Assembly: GCA_048013815.1 (NCBI GenBank)
Contig: CM106585.1
Location: 8,742,001 to 8,806,000, forward strand
Reading direction: 5' to 3'
Length of the DNA stretch: 64,000 bases
Source of the DNA: Setoptus koraiensis
Taxonomy: Eukaryota; Arthropoda
The notes below the pieces were generated by a model. The model saw only the letters and a program-made list of their open reading frames with translations. It made no database searches and was not told where the DNA came from. Position numbers and translations under genes: made by a program. Positions 18,651 through 29,760 of this stretch are shown piece after piece; position 1 is the stretch's first letter; each line of letters opens with the position of its first letter.

Positions 18651-21570
18651 TCAGGTCACCGAAGGAGATATCTCTTGTTCATCAGCATCATGGTCGATAT
18701 CGTCATCTGTATGCGTAGGCACACTCATGTAGGTAGAATTTTGAAGTAAAACCCCTCGTCTGTTGGTCATGTTTGGAATGGCATTTGCTATTGTTCTGGG
18801 AGTGTTCGTTTTGGTTGTGTCGGCAAAATCTACATAATAATCGACTGTCTCCTCTTGACTGCAACCTGATTCATCTCGGCGCATCTCATCATTCAATTTG
18901 GCTAAGCGCAACCTATTTAAACATGTGGAGAAACAAGAAACCTCGATTAGTTCAAGAAATAGATAATGGTTTATTGGCTTGTTAATGACCATAAACCTAA
19001 GGTATTAGTTGTAAATACTAACAAAGTGACAATATCAGCGTTGGCGCTATCAACTGCTATAGAAACGGCATCGCGACCTTCCTTGTCCGTGAGCGATTGA
19101 TCAGCTCCACGTTTGAGAAATTGACAAACATGACTGAAGGTTTTAAAGAAAAGAAAAATCAATTATTATCAGGATATTCTAAAATAGAGTTCTGTTTTAC
19201 TATTAAATTGCTGATCTGTACCAACCTCGTGTTACCCGCTGAAGTCGCTAAATGTAATGGAGTGTTACCATCATTATCTTGAGTATTAACTTGCCAGCCG
19301 TTGATTAGCAAATACTCTATTACAACTGTTGAGGAGCCATTTATCGCCGCATGATGTAAGGCAGTCCTCCCAAGATCTGAATGATTGATCCAGTTGATTT
19401 TTGCACCTAAGGCTAGACATTCAGACATGCTAATGAGATCGCCAGATTTGGTTGATTCATAAAATCTTAAATTCTGATATTGTGAATTTTCTCTTGTATC
19501 ACTGGAATGTGAAAGCTCGTCGTTACTATTTGATGCAACAGCATTCTTCTCCGTGATATCGTTTGTTGTGGCTGTTTGGGCATCACTAGTTTGAGATTCG
19601 TTTGCCGTGTGGAAAGTTTCATTATTCATGGATTCATTGAGTGCCAATCTAGCATTATTCAAAATATTTGGACGCTCTGATTCGTCCTTGATTGTGTCAA
19701 CATTGTTGGACTCTGATGAAGCTGATAGATTCGATTGCCCTTGCAATCCAATTTCACGGGTTTGATTTCGAACAAACTTTTTTGTGAGATACTTCTCTCT
19801 AATCCATGTTTCTCTCTCTTGTCGTGAGCTTGTTGCACTGATGAGATTTCCTCGTTCGGCACCAAGCCTCTCTAAGTAGATGGAATTAATTCGGACGTTT
19901 CCCAAGCTAACCATCAATTGCACTGTCTCAGGTGACCAAACGTCTGTGTCAAGAGTCAATGATCTCACTTTTGACACATGCACCCCTAAACTTCGGTGTA
20001 TACCTGAGCATTCAATACACAAAGTTATACCTAAGTTAATACTAGCCCATTTAGGCTCGAGACATCCACAATCGCAGCATTGCTCATTTCCAGGTAGAGC
20101 AAGTATTCTAGAGTAAGCTCTTTGAGGTTTGAGGGGAGCATTAATATTCGTCATGTTTGTGTTCAATGCCTGGTTTGGAGTTGTTCTACTAATGTCGGTA
20201 CTAGCGAGAAATTTCCCATTCATTATGTAGTTATCCAAGTTATGTGGTAAGTCGTTTTGTTGAGCTCTGAAACTACCGCTGGTGGATGACGGTTCACTGC
20301 TAGATGAAGGGCTCTGATCAATCCCTGATATACTAGTCTCAGTCTTGAATGAATCTTGCGAAGCTGATTGTGTCATCTTTTGATTTACAACATCTCGAGT
20401 GACCCCTGTTTTTTGATTAACAACAGCGGGGTTGTTTGTATAGTGATGATTGACATCATGATATGCTGCATTTATTCCTGCTTGTATGGTTGCTATCCAC
20501 ATTTGACAGGCTTCGTCGGAATCAGCTTGAAGTATATGATTTTTTTGTGGAGAGAGTACCTCAAAACAAAATCTCCTCTCTATGTCGGGTCTATCAACTA
20601 GTCTCACAGTGCAAAGACGAAGATCTTCTTCCATGACTGTCGGATGAATGTCACCACGTTTCTGATAGAGAAGTTGATGGTCCTCGAGAATGAACCATCG
20701 TCTATTCCAGACTTTGAACGCATTAGAGGCTCTTTTAAACAAATATCCTTCTAGATGTACTCTATCGTCAATGGGTTCAAATTTGAAAGTTGGAGGTTTT
20801 ATATCACGGCTGCTAACCATAAGGTGCTTGCTTGGCAAACTTCTAACCAAAGATTCACACATATCTTGCCTCTTCGTAAGTAAATCATTTGTTGCGCTTA
20901 TATAAGGCTTTAGATCATCAAATAAGTCTGATCCTTGATGAAAGAAGGTCCCGTATGCTTTGGTAAATGATAGAACAGAGTCTAAAACTTCGTATCCTTT
21001 CCTACATTGCAACGTTGTCAATTGAATACTTAGATCTAATGATGTATGACGGAACGCGGTTGATGTGGCAATAAGTAGATTTTCTGAATCATCACCCTGT
21101 TTCTTCAATGGTTGCGAGCAACGCGTGAGAATTTGATCGTTTTCGTGACTAATTTTTTCAAAACTCTTACGAGTGTCTTTGAGTTTCGACAAGTCGTCTT
21201 GGATAAATTTGGAGATACCACTGCCTATTGTTCGACCGGCCTGATCGACGATAATTGTTTGGAGTCTAATAATTTCTCTGAAAGCTACCAAAAGAGTATC
21301 TAATCTAACTGAAATCTCTCTGTCATCTTTGAAACATTCAGAGAGGTCTGATAAACTACCCACAAAAGCTGATTGGGTCTTCAGGTAGCTTTTTCCCGAT
21401 TCTATAGATTGATTACAATGTTTCACTGTTTTCTCCATGCATGCCTCCAGACGATCAATGTAGTTGAGATTTTCCTTTAGTAGATGGCGAAATTTTGGTG
21501 AATCTTTTAGACATTCGTCCAAGTCTATCGGTTGTATCAATGAGCTGGATGCCGGCTGGATGGAGGCCAT
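18651..21570 (-). CDS. ACAP: ACAP-type ArfGAP (BAR-PH-ArfGAP-ankyrin), three exons, 905 aa
   Basis: Exons 21570-19226, 19133-19023 and 18912-18651; both introns are GT-AG and the frame is continuous, restoring the last ankyrin repeat (NTSHVCQFLKRGADQ). Residues about 12-245 form the BAR domain (ECLKDSPKFRHLL, YLKTQSAFVGSLSDL). PH domain about 268-365 (HLEGYLFKRASNAFKVWNRR). ArfGAP zinc finger about 490-610: CCDCGCLEPKWASINLG then CIEC, with the catalytic arginine in GIHRSLGVHVSKVRSL. Three ankyrin repeats follow about 720-880. These proteins sense membrane curvature and phosphoinositides and stimulate GTP hydrolysis on Arf6 in endocytic recycling. At 905 aa it is longer than human ACAP1-3 (740-834) through Ser/Asn-rich linkers between PH and ArfGAP and before the ankyrins. 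The gene sits inside the sHSP inverted repeat. Confidence 0.95.
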
Positions 21571-22878
21571 GGTTTGTGTAAATAGTAATTCGATTTTAAG
21601 TCGATTTGTTCACCTGTTGCTCTGCTGTCCTTTCAAATAAATATGGTAAATACTTTGCGACGCAATCGATTATATAGAGATCATTTACACGCATAGATAG
21701 AAATGTGGTAGGGGAGAGCAAACAATATTTACTGATGTCACTCGTTGGCTAGTTCAACAACAACAACAAGCATGTAGAAGAGAGACAATATCTGGGATAT
21801 TAATTAAAAGTTGAACGTTCTTTTCACATCATTATCGACTGCTATGATCGTCACTATTATCGTATGGTGCAATGTCCCCCGTGATAGTTACAATGATAGA
21901 TAATAAAATGGCTAGATTGATGAAAGATAGATTGAAATGATCCAGACTGCTATGATTGATGATAAACGTTTCATTTCTTTTTTCCGTTGAGCAAAAATAA
22001 GGGATGCTGTTATTGCATAGTTGTAGATTATGTCTTATGTCTCAATGCGTTCGTCTTCGTTTCCAAATTTTCGAATGTTTCCAACAATTTATCTACAGAT
22101 ATAATATATATATGATTTAGATGAAATTAACAATAATAGTAATAATAGCGCTTGCCACTACCGGTTTTTTAATTTTGTAAATTTTGAATCATCCGATTGC
22201 TCAATCCCTGTAGTTTTGAACTTATAATTTGTTGCAAAATATAAATAAAGAATATAAATAAACCAACCTTGACATGTTCAGACTTGTCTCTTTGGAACTG
22301 ATGTACGAGTATCAAGTGTGACGACGTTGTTAACCAACGGATTGGTCAAAGAAATGTCGAGAAGAGAATCGTTGAAAAATTGTGATTTGATTTTCTTATT
22401 CGACATGACGATTTTAAATCGATGCGCAGGAATTGTTGGCATGTCAGCTGTGCTTGCACCAATCGACGCCTTGCATCACGATGCAACACGTTGTACCATG
22501 ATGTGTCAAAAATTGTCCAATGTAAAAAAATCTTTTGCCGATGCCACTCATTCAATGCATCTAGTTTTACATTGGATTTTTATACTGAGATTTTTATACT
22601 TGTGTGGGTCGCTTGTTATACTGACAAGTGAGTTAATTTTTTCCAAATTCAAAAAATCAAAAATGTTCAAACCGAATTTGATTGGGCGACTACGGTTTAA
22701 GGAGGAATCAGAATACCTCAGAAACAAAAAATTAAGCCTGAATCCATAGAATACTAAGGGAGATTTTCATTTGGCAAACAAGGAAAAAAAGACTGAACGC
22801 AAAATTATTTGTATTTCACTTCAAATGTTTCTTTATTAATACTTGATATCTGACAGATTTCTTACAAATTGTAGGCTC
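21571..22878. other. Intergenic; ACAP upstream region and sHSP 3' flank
   Basis: No gene. From 22700 it is the outer part of the right inverted-repeat arm. The 143-codon plus-strand frame at 22318-22749 runs into the antisense of the sHSP 3' flank and has no motif. Confidence 0.55.
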
Positions 22879-23325
22879 TCATTGCTTTTTGTTAGCCTCT
22901 TCAGTTTGCTTTTCGTTGCCATCTCTAGCCGACTCTAAAGCTTCTGCTTGCGGCTGGACTTCGATAGGTATTGTTCGCGAGCGATTTTCCGCTATTGGTT
23001 TTGACATGGGAACCTCAATGAGAAGCTTCTTGTCTAGTGTTAGTGTTGACTTTATCGCATCATGTTTACAATCCGCAGGAAGCTTGAGCCATCTCTTGAA
23101 TTCACTTTTATGATATGAGTCATTCTCCGAGGATTCTGTTTTGGCCTCCACCACTAGATTATCATCGCACAATCTGACAGTGATCTCTTCTGGTTTATAT
23201 TGAGACACATCAATGGCCATTTGTAAATTACCGTCTTCTGTGCGAATTGTTTTGATTCCACCGGCTTCCAAATCAGTTCCAAGCTTAGATTGATATTGTC
23301 CGATGGCAGCAGTAACATCGTCCAT
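22700..23325 (-). repeat. Inverted repeat, right arm (sHSP duplication)
   Basis: Reverse-complement partner of 17841-18466. Outside its two ends similarity stops abruptly. The spacer between arms, about 4.2 kb, contains the whole ACAP gene. Confidence 0.9.
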
Positions 23326-23508
23326 AACATTCTGCAATTGGTTTAGAGTCTCATCAAATGAAGGCAATAACTGATGCGACACTCTTCGATTTGGTGCTAC
23401 TTGGGAGCATCGATGGACTCTCACTGGGCGACGATGATTACGCAATTGAAGTGATAATGGGTTCACAAATACATTTTCGAAAATTGGATCTCGTAAGAGC
23501 AGAGACAT
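22879..23508 (-). CDS. Small heat shock protein, full-length copy, 209 aa
   Basis: ATG at 23508. Residues 1-60 are the variable N-terminal arm (LLRDPIFENVF, then an Arg-rich stretch and LLPSFDETLNQLQNV). The alpha-crystallin domain spans about 85-180, with the VSQYKPEEITVRL strand, the LVVEAKTE strand, the SEFKRWLKLPADC loop and the LTLDKKLLIEVP strand. The TIPIEV motif near residue 187 is the I-x-I tail anchor. It is an ATP-independent holdase that forms oligomers and keeps unfolding proteins soluble. Single exon, as most arthropod sHSPs. Its promoter carries contiguous heat shock elements at 23733-23785. It is the probable parent of the truncated inverted copy at 17841-18287. Confidence 0.92.
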   Translation of the reverse strand: MSLLLRDPIFENVFVNPLSLQLRNHRRPVRVHRCSQVAPNRRVSHQLLPSFDETLNQLQNVMDDVTAAIGQYQSKLGTDLEAGGIKTIRTEDGNLQMAIDVSQYKPEEITVRLCDDNLVVEAKTESSENDSYHKSEFKRWLKLPADCKHDAIKSTLTLDKKLLIEVPMSKPIAENRSRTIPIEVQPQAEALESARDGNEKQTEEANKKQ

Positions 23509-23710
23509 ATTGGTTGATGTTTGACTTTACTCGTTGCAAATTACAATTGAGTTGATTTTTCTATTGGTATGAGCGTTGTCGGTTGGATGTTAGTTTTTTG
23601 ACTTGGCAAAACTTTGCTGAGATTTAGGGTGATTTTTAGATAGTTTCGCTTGAGGATTGTTCCGTGTTATTCAAGTTTTAACTGTGATGAACGGAATACA
23701 TCCTGCTTTA

Positions 23711-23717
23711 CTTATAT
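23711..23717 (-). promoter_or_regulatory. TATA-like box of full-length sHSP gene
   Basis: Minus-strand ATATAAG between the heat shock elements and the coding start, predicting a start near 23685 and a leader of about 175 bases. Confidence 0.45.
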
Positions 23718-23732
23718 GTGAACCTAAGAAGT

Positions 23733-23785
23733 TTCCGGAAATTTCGCGCCTTTTTACTCAAATTCTCGAACATACGTGAATATTC
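23733..23785 (-). promoter_or_regulatory. Heat shock elements (two in-phase clusters)
   Basis: On the plus strand 23733-23745 reads TTCCGGAAATTTC, a perfect three-unit HSE. At 23763-23785 five more 5-bp units follow, four of them exact (TTC 23763, GAA 23768, TAC 23773, GAA 23778, TTC 23783). The two clusters are exactly 30 bp apart, in the same 5-bp register, 225-277 bases upstream of the sHSP ATG. HSF1 trimers bind this array. Confidence 0.85.
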
Positions 23786-24055
23786 GCATGGAAATTCTGT
23801 GCGCATCACCAGCTGACATGTGAGTGAGGTCAGTCATCGGGAGAGGTAGGGAGGATCCTCCCGCTGCGATCTCCGGCGAAGACTAGTTAGGGTGGCACTT
23901 GAAGATTGATACAAAAATCAGAAGAAACATACCGAGATAATTAGCTATATTCGACTGACTACCAGTGAAAACTTGACTCCAGGATTCAATTCTGCCGCTG
24001 AGACTATTGGTGAAAAATAATAAAAAACGTGATCATTTTTTGCGTCTGACAACAG

Positions 24056-24708
24056 GATTTGTTGGCCTACTGCGTCAATCTGCCTACAAGATGGGCTCTA
24101 AATCCAATCAAACTGCCTTGGCCGAGAGTCTCATGATAGCGAAATTGTTGGACATTCCAACGGACACCAACCAAACATTCAGCGATATTACAGATCTCCT
24201 TCTTCGCATAGATCAAAAATTGGAAACATTGCTCTCGGAGCCAAAATTCAAGGGCCGTTGCCAAGGGTCCGCTATCGCCAAATTGCAACAAAAAGATTGG
24301 GACCAATTGAAGCAATTAAATGAGAATCTTCGACAAGATTATACCATTCGCAGACAGATGCTCTTGACACGAGTTGATTGCACCGTGGAATCGTTCAAAT
24401 GGAAAGCAAGCGCGGATACCAAGGGAGACCTCAATGAGAAAATTCATGCTATTTATGATCCGCTAAGAATAAAACTCAAGCCCGAGCCAAACGTGTCGAT
24501 GGCGCATCTATTGGCTGTCGGAGAAAAAGAATGTGATAATAAGCTTAATAGTGTTGTGAGTACCAACAACATAGAATGTAGTGTTCGGAATACCTTGATA
24601 GCAGCCGTGCCAGACAGAGGTGGCAGGCCGGACGAAGTGCGAGCTCCACCCAAAGAAACTTTCAGGTTCCAGCAAAATCAACGAGGCCGAGGTAGAGGCA
24701 GACGATGA
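24056..24708 (+). CDS. FAM98: FAM98-like protein, lacking the N-terminal domain (about 205-217 aa)
   Basis: FAM98 signatures in order: CQGSAIAKLQQKDWDQL, DYTIRRQMLLTRVDCTVESF (FAM98 has RRxMLLKRLDVTVQSF), and RNTLIAAVPDRGGRPDEV (FAM98: VPDRGGRPxEI), ending in an RGRGRGRR tail. FAM98 proteins belong to the tRNA ligase (RTCB-DDX1) complex and bind RNA. The first in-frame ATG is 24091 (205 aa). A convincing acceptor, a pyrimidine-rich run ending CAG at 24055, sits 36 bases earlier in frame, suggesting an upstream exon. The calponin-homology-like N-terminal 100-plus residues of FAM98 are not found between here and the sHSP gene. AATAAA at 24734-24739. Either the 5' exons lie beyond the sHSP gene or this is a truncated paralogue. 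Confidence 0.8.
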
Positions 24709-25110
24709 TCACATTGGTGACCATTGTGGATAGAATAAAAAATAATCCCAGTGAAATTCTTTGACCGTTGACTGATTCTTTACTCCACCAGATGTGCAAG
24801 AGGGTCTGCACTCACTCTCCTCACATTGGCTTGCGACAAGATTCACATATCCTACCCCGAAGATTTTCGCAAAAGTTAGCGCAACTCGATAAGCATAATT
24901 AACCCAGTTAGCGCACATCATCGGTATATTAGAAGAGTAATTCAATCATTTGATTTCGTCACAATATCGTTTTACAACTTTCGTGCACTAGAAAACTGCT
25001 AGATTATTAATTTGCCTGTTTATGATATAGTGATAGTATGATAGTGGTAGTACCTCTCAAATAATTATAGTATTAATCAACTAGATCGATTGAATCAATA
25101 ATTGAGTGGT

Positions 25111-25117
25111 TATATAA
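25111..25117 (+). promoter_or_regulatory. TATA box of CRAL-TRIO gene
   Basis: TATATAA, about 215 bases before the ATG at 25328, leaving a leader of about 185 bases. Confidence 0.45.
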
Positions 25118-25327
25118 CACACACATACACTCCAACTCGGTCGCACTCACTAAAAAAACCATTTGGGCAAGCATAAATTATCGACTTGATGAGAAAAATA
25201 GTAATTTAGGTGCCCATCGTGGAATTACTGACTGACCAATCCGACAGATAAAATCAATTGTTGCAGATCACAGCTAGTATCACAGTGATAATTCTACTGA
25301 ATTAATTATTTAACTTGCAAGAACAAG

Positions 25328-26041
25328 ATGGCCTCAACAATAGTAATCAATCCTGATCAAGTAAAGTCAATACGCAAAGGTCTGTTCTCTCGCATTAAAG
25401 AAGACGATTATGACGAGAAAGACATTGAGAGATACAAGACCGAAGATGCTCAAGTTGCTCGACATATCAGAGCTAACTCGAAGAAAGAAGGCCAAGAGTT
25501 GATAGACGAAACAGTTTCATTGATGGTGGACATGTTGGAATGGCGCGCCGAATTGGATGTTGCCAATGGGTCCGAATACGAATTCAGTCCACAAATTGTA
25601 AAGGCTTATGAAGAATTACTGATCGAAGGCGGAAGAGAAAAAAAGGCTGGCGCAAAAGTTTGGTGGTTCCGACCAGAATGTTGGAAAGATGATTTTTTTG
25701 ACAAAATACCAGATGGCAAGAGATATGGTGCGTACATGATAGAAAAGATCGACAATCAAACTTGGAATGACAAAGGTTTCGCTTATTGGTTCGACTACAC
25801 CAATTTTGGTCTATCCAACCTGAGTAGTATGGAAACGATGAAATATACGTTCAAAGTGATGAGCTACTACTTTGGTGGACTAAAATATCTAGGTTGGTAC
25901 AATACGCCGGTGGTGTTCCGCAGCACTTGGCCAGTGATTGCGTCCATAGCACCGGATGCGTATAATATATCTTATCTAGTTCCAAAAGAGGAATTGGACA
26001 ATTACATGGACGCCAGTCAGTTGCCTAAACAGATTAAATAA
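25328..26041 (+). CDS. Short CRAL-TRIO/Sec14-like lipid-transfer protein, 237 aa
   Basis: ATG at 25328. Residues about 30-75 resemble the CRAL-TRIO N helix bundle (DAQVARHIRANSKKEGQELI then VDMLEWRAEL, matching RFLRAR...A..ml...l.WR). The Sec14 lobe follows about 110-237: VWWFRPECW, then a strand-helix core ending VPKEELDNYMDASQLPKQI, the usual Sec14 closing helix LxxYIDxxxLPxEYGG. The protein stops right at LP, without the GG and any C-terminal GOLD or MSP domain. Members bind a hydrophobic ligand (phosphoinositide, tocopherol or retinoid). At 237 aa it is a minimal version of a domain normally in 280-320 aa proteins. Two AATAAA signals at 26076 and 26086. It is probably intact and single-exon. 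Confidence 0.75.
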   Translation: MASTIVINPDQVKSIRKGLFSRIKEDDYDEKDIERYKTEDAQVARHIRANSKKEGQELIDETVSLMVDMLEWRAELDVANGSEYEFSPQIVKAYEELLIEGGREKKAGAKVWWFRPECWKDDFFDKIPDGKRYGAYMIEKIDNQTWNDKGFAYWFDYTNFGLSNLSSMETMKYTFKVMSYYFGGLKYLGWYNTPVVFRSTWPVIASIAPDAYNISYLVPKEELDNYMDASQLPKQIK

Positions 26042-26710
26042 TTGATTATTTTATAACTAATTTTACAACCATTATAATAAAATTCAATAAAATTGCCACG
26101 TAATAAATGTTGCTGTTAAGCAAGCAAATGAAATGTGGCGTTATTTGATAGTTTTCCAAAGCACGGCCATGAGCTTGACTAGAGAGATCGTTCAATGTAT
26201 GCCACAATCAAGCAGGATCGATGTATTCAACTGGCCTAATTTCTAGCTTTCTAGCGAGATAGTTAGTATCGAGTTTCAGAAGATAATTTTGTGGTTTGAA
26301 TGTTGCTGCAATCGAGCCATCGCAAGTCTGCAACGAAGGCGCCTGATTGTAGGCCCTATCTGACATTGTGAGTTAACTATTATCAGGTAAATAATAGGAC
26401 ACTACCACGATGGTCTGCTTTATTTTCCCGATGAGACAGCCGAAGAATCAAGAGTTTCAAAATCAAATGCTTGCTTGGAAGATATTGGCTGGCAGTAGGA
26501 CTGTCTGACAATGCTACCCAGGGCCAACCAACAAAACCGACTCCCAAGCAACTATACCAACAAAAAACCCAAAATACCTGTGATCCCATAGAAAAAACTT
26601 TATCGGGTTTTTCGGGCAGTCAGAATGTCAAGCGCTGGCTCTGTCGGGCAACCCAACGTCTCAAGAATTTTCAGTTTGCCGGGCAATCGGCCGTCAGGGA
26701 ATCTGTTGAG

Positions 26711-26718
26711 TATAAAAT
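26711..26718 (+). promoter_or_regulatory. Candidate TATA box without a clear gene
   Basis: TATAAAAT on the plus strand. A 61-codon ATG frame begins at 26813 but has no motif. It could start a non-coding or untranslated first exon. Confidence 0.25.
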
Positions 26719-27439
26719 GAGATGGGAGTCGCTCTTTCGTTTCCAGCAAGAATCCGACTGATTTTATTTTTACTTCATTTTCATAATCGCCAATTTAAAC
26801 CTGGCTTCTGGAATGTTGCCCCGAGACTCATTCTCTGGAACATTCCACCAGCCTGGTGCTGAAAACAAATGTTTAAATCTGGCACTCACAGACTGCACGA
26901 GCGACCTCGTCACACTGTCGATAAGGTTGCACCCTCGTGACAAATCGTCAGCTACTCAAACTATAGTCTTTCAGCTGCAAATTTCTGAGCATTTTTAGCC
27001 TTGCCAAATCGCCCATTTTACCAGTGCTGAGAGGATGCGTTTTCAAATGAGGAGCCGATATTGATTCGCAATGATATAAGCGCGCATTGTTTGGGGTGCC
27101 CGACACTGTCGGTGTTGTTGTTACTGTTCGGACAAGGCGTCTAGCCGGTTATGTTATATGTTGTGTTAGTTATTAGTTATATTAGTTGTGACTAACAAAT
27201 TGAACAACAAGGGCGCTAATTGAATTGAGTGTAGACGTGGAAGTGAAGGGTGCCGATGAAGGTGAAATAGTCACGCTTCATGGTCAGATTAGTGGTCGCT
27301 TTTTTGCGTAATACCCGGCCGCTTGTGTTAGTGGCTCGGTATGAATGTTACGCGTATAACAATGCGGATACAATTTTCAGTGGCATGGCAAGCCGGTTGG
27401 TTATCCAGGCTGGCTGGCTGTCTGGCTGGAAAACTGGCC

Positions 27440-27511
27440 GGATAGCAAACGGATAGCAAACGGATAGCAAAGGGATAACAAACGGATAACAAACGGATAA
27501 CAAACGGATAG
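27440..27511 (+). repeat. 11-bp minisatellite, GGATARCAAAC x 6.5
   Basis: Units GGATAGCAAAC (three) then GGATAACAAAC (three), exact apart from the G/A switch and one C/G change. Confidence 0.95.
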
Positions 27512-28772
27512 CGGCGACAAGAGTGGCCAGCGAAAGGCGAAACAAATCAGCTAGCTGCACTTGCAAACAGATTGTTGCTGCAACAAGCAATTGATTGTCC
27601 GATTGGCACCCACCTGTCGTGTGATTATGTTATATGTGATTGGCTTCAGGCTAAAACGTTAATTGAGCCAACGCTAAATATGAAAATACCCGTTGGAGGC
27701 ACACAAAGACCGTTGTTTGTATGCGTAAAAGATCAACGATCACGCCACTGGTGACAACAAATATCGCTATTATTATTATTATTATTACTATTGATATTTC
27801 CTATTGATTGTTGCTGGCCGTCAACGTGTAGGTAGACGCGCAAAGCGAGGCTGCACTTTCGGGAAGTCGCTTGTCTGAGACGTCGGATAAAGCGGGCCGT
27901 TGAAATGGGATAAAGTTGGCGGTTGCAATGGGATAAAGTTGGTTAGTTTAGTGTTGGGATAAGGCGAGTTACGACAACGCCATCAACGTTAACGAAAGAT
28001 TATTTGATATTTGAATTGCGCAATTGTGTGTCATAGTGGCATTGCGTATGTTTGCTTAGCGAGCGTGTCCGTACAAAAGAAAAGAATTTAGATCTCGGGT
28101 CGTCGCCCAAAAGTGATGAAGCAATCATCACCGTTACCATAGAAAAGCTCGCCAAGTGCCAAGTGCACAAGTGCCTGTTGCGAGCCCCGCGATCAACGAC
28201 GCCGTTAGCCAAACAACGGGCCCACGCATTAGTCATGAATCAATATAATGCTTATATAATATTTATATGTAATGTGTAATTCATTCAAGCCTCGGCGGCA
28301 GTAACACGGCGAGCTCACGACAACAATATTTTCTCTGTAGACAATAGCTGAGCGCGACTGGCCGACCGCAATCCATCAATCTTGGAATCATCGTGTTTGC
28401 ATCGATTTGAGCCGAATCTGAATATTTCAAGTGACGCCAGCGATGAGCACAATGGAAATAATAAGATAGATTTGCGAATCACATTTGTGAATCACAACAA
28501 GAGTCATTACACAAGAGAGCTGGTTGTTGTGTCGGGCGCGCCAACTGGCAGCGCCACGCCGAAAGTTTGGCCTCCAACGAGCGATAATTTTCGCTCGCTT
28601 TGTTTGCATAACTGGCGGCCGCACTGATCCGCATCAACAAGTGACCAGTCGACAGGTAGCGGACAAGTGCCGTCCGCCGCTCGCCGCTTGCCGAACACTC
28701 ACAACTGGACACCGTGGGCCAGCGAAAGTTGCCGGCACAAGTTTGTCTCGAGACCGTTGTCAACTGGCCCTC

Positions 28773-28860
28773 GCGACAACAACCGCACAGGCGACAGCAA
28801 CCGCACAAGCGACAACAACCGCACAAGCGACAACAACGACGGCCGCACAAACGACAACAA
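28773..28860 (+). repeat. 18-bp minisatellite, GCGACAACAACCGCACAA
   Basis: About three near-exact units then decayed ones. It keeps three frames open on both strands, which creates spurious long ORFs (for example a Cys/Leu-rich minus-strand frame). Confidence 0.85.
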
Positions 28861-29710
28861 CAACGACAATTCGACAATTCGAGAAGAAGCGACCGGCGGA
28901 CAAACAAAGCGACGAGCAAACACGGCGCAACGTCGAGTGGCATCGCGTAGCATCGTTGTAGTGACTCTAATGAGACAAATGATTTTGAACGGACGCACAA
29001 ACGAACAGGTGAGACAAACAAACGAACAAGAGAATATAAACAACGACCAGCGAATAATTGATAATGTTGACAAACAGCCCAAACGGCAAGCGATTCGAAG
29101 CGAGTCGCTTCTCCGTCTCCGTTGTCTGACACACTCTCTATCTTGTCGCTGGCTGCCAATTGGCGGCCCGCGAACTGGCAACCCGAACACAATGCACAAT
29201 GAACGTTGCCGCTCTCCGTTATCTGACGCCGTCGTCTGGCGTCATTACCGAGCGCCATTATATAACAATATGATGTAATAGTTGGATGGGCTCAAGTTCA
29301 ACTCAGACTCAGCGGCGACAACTCATCGGCGACAGCCAAATAATGGCTGCATTACATGCATAATTACATCTCATGCGACAACTGTCGCTCTATTGCATTT
29401 ACTGGTCCACTAATCAATCGTTGGCCGGCTCGCCAGCCCAACAGCTCGCCAGCTCAACGGCAACAACAGCTCAACGGCAACAACAGCTCAGGTGAGAGCT
29501 TGTATAATGTTGTGTGCATGAGCGCCCACTTGAGACTGCTCGAGAAGCGCCGTTATTTTTCGCCGTCGAGACGTAACAGCCGACAGAAATTTGTTCGTAT
29601 GTTTGTGTATGTTTCATGTATATTTTACATATTTTACATATGTATGCATGGTGCTAAGTGGCGCATTTTGAGCATAGTTTCACTGGCAGTTTTCACTTAA
29701 ATGTCCCCAT

Positions 29711-29760
29711 CGCAAATCATGGCAAATCAGCGCAAATCAGCGCAAATCAGCGCAAATCAG
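29711..29760 (+). repeat. 10-bp minisatellite, CGCAAATCAG x 5
   Basis: Five units, three of them identical. The period is about one helical turn, so identical faces are repeated along the DNA. Confidence 0.95.

Noticed and set aside
22318-22749. 143-codon plus-strand frame
   Set aside because: Runs into the antisense of the sHSP 3' flank and has no motif; start context and composition unconvincing.
28479-29278. Overlapping long frames on both strands, including a Cys/Leu-rich 259-codon frame
   Set aside because: They arise from an 18-bp GC-rich minisatellite lacking stops; three frames are open at once, with no signature, signal peptide or promoter.
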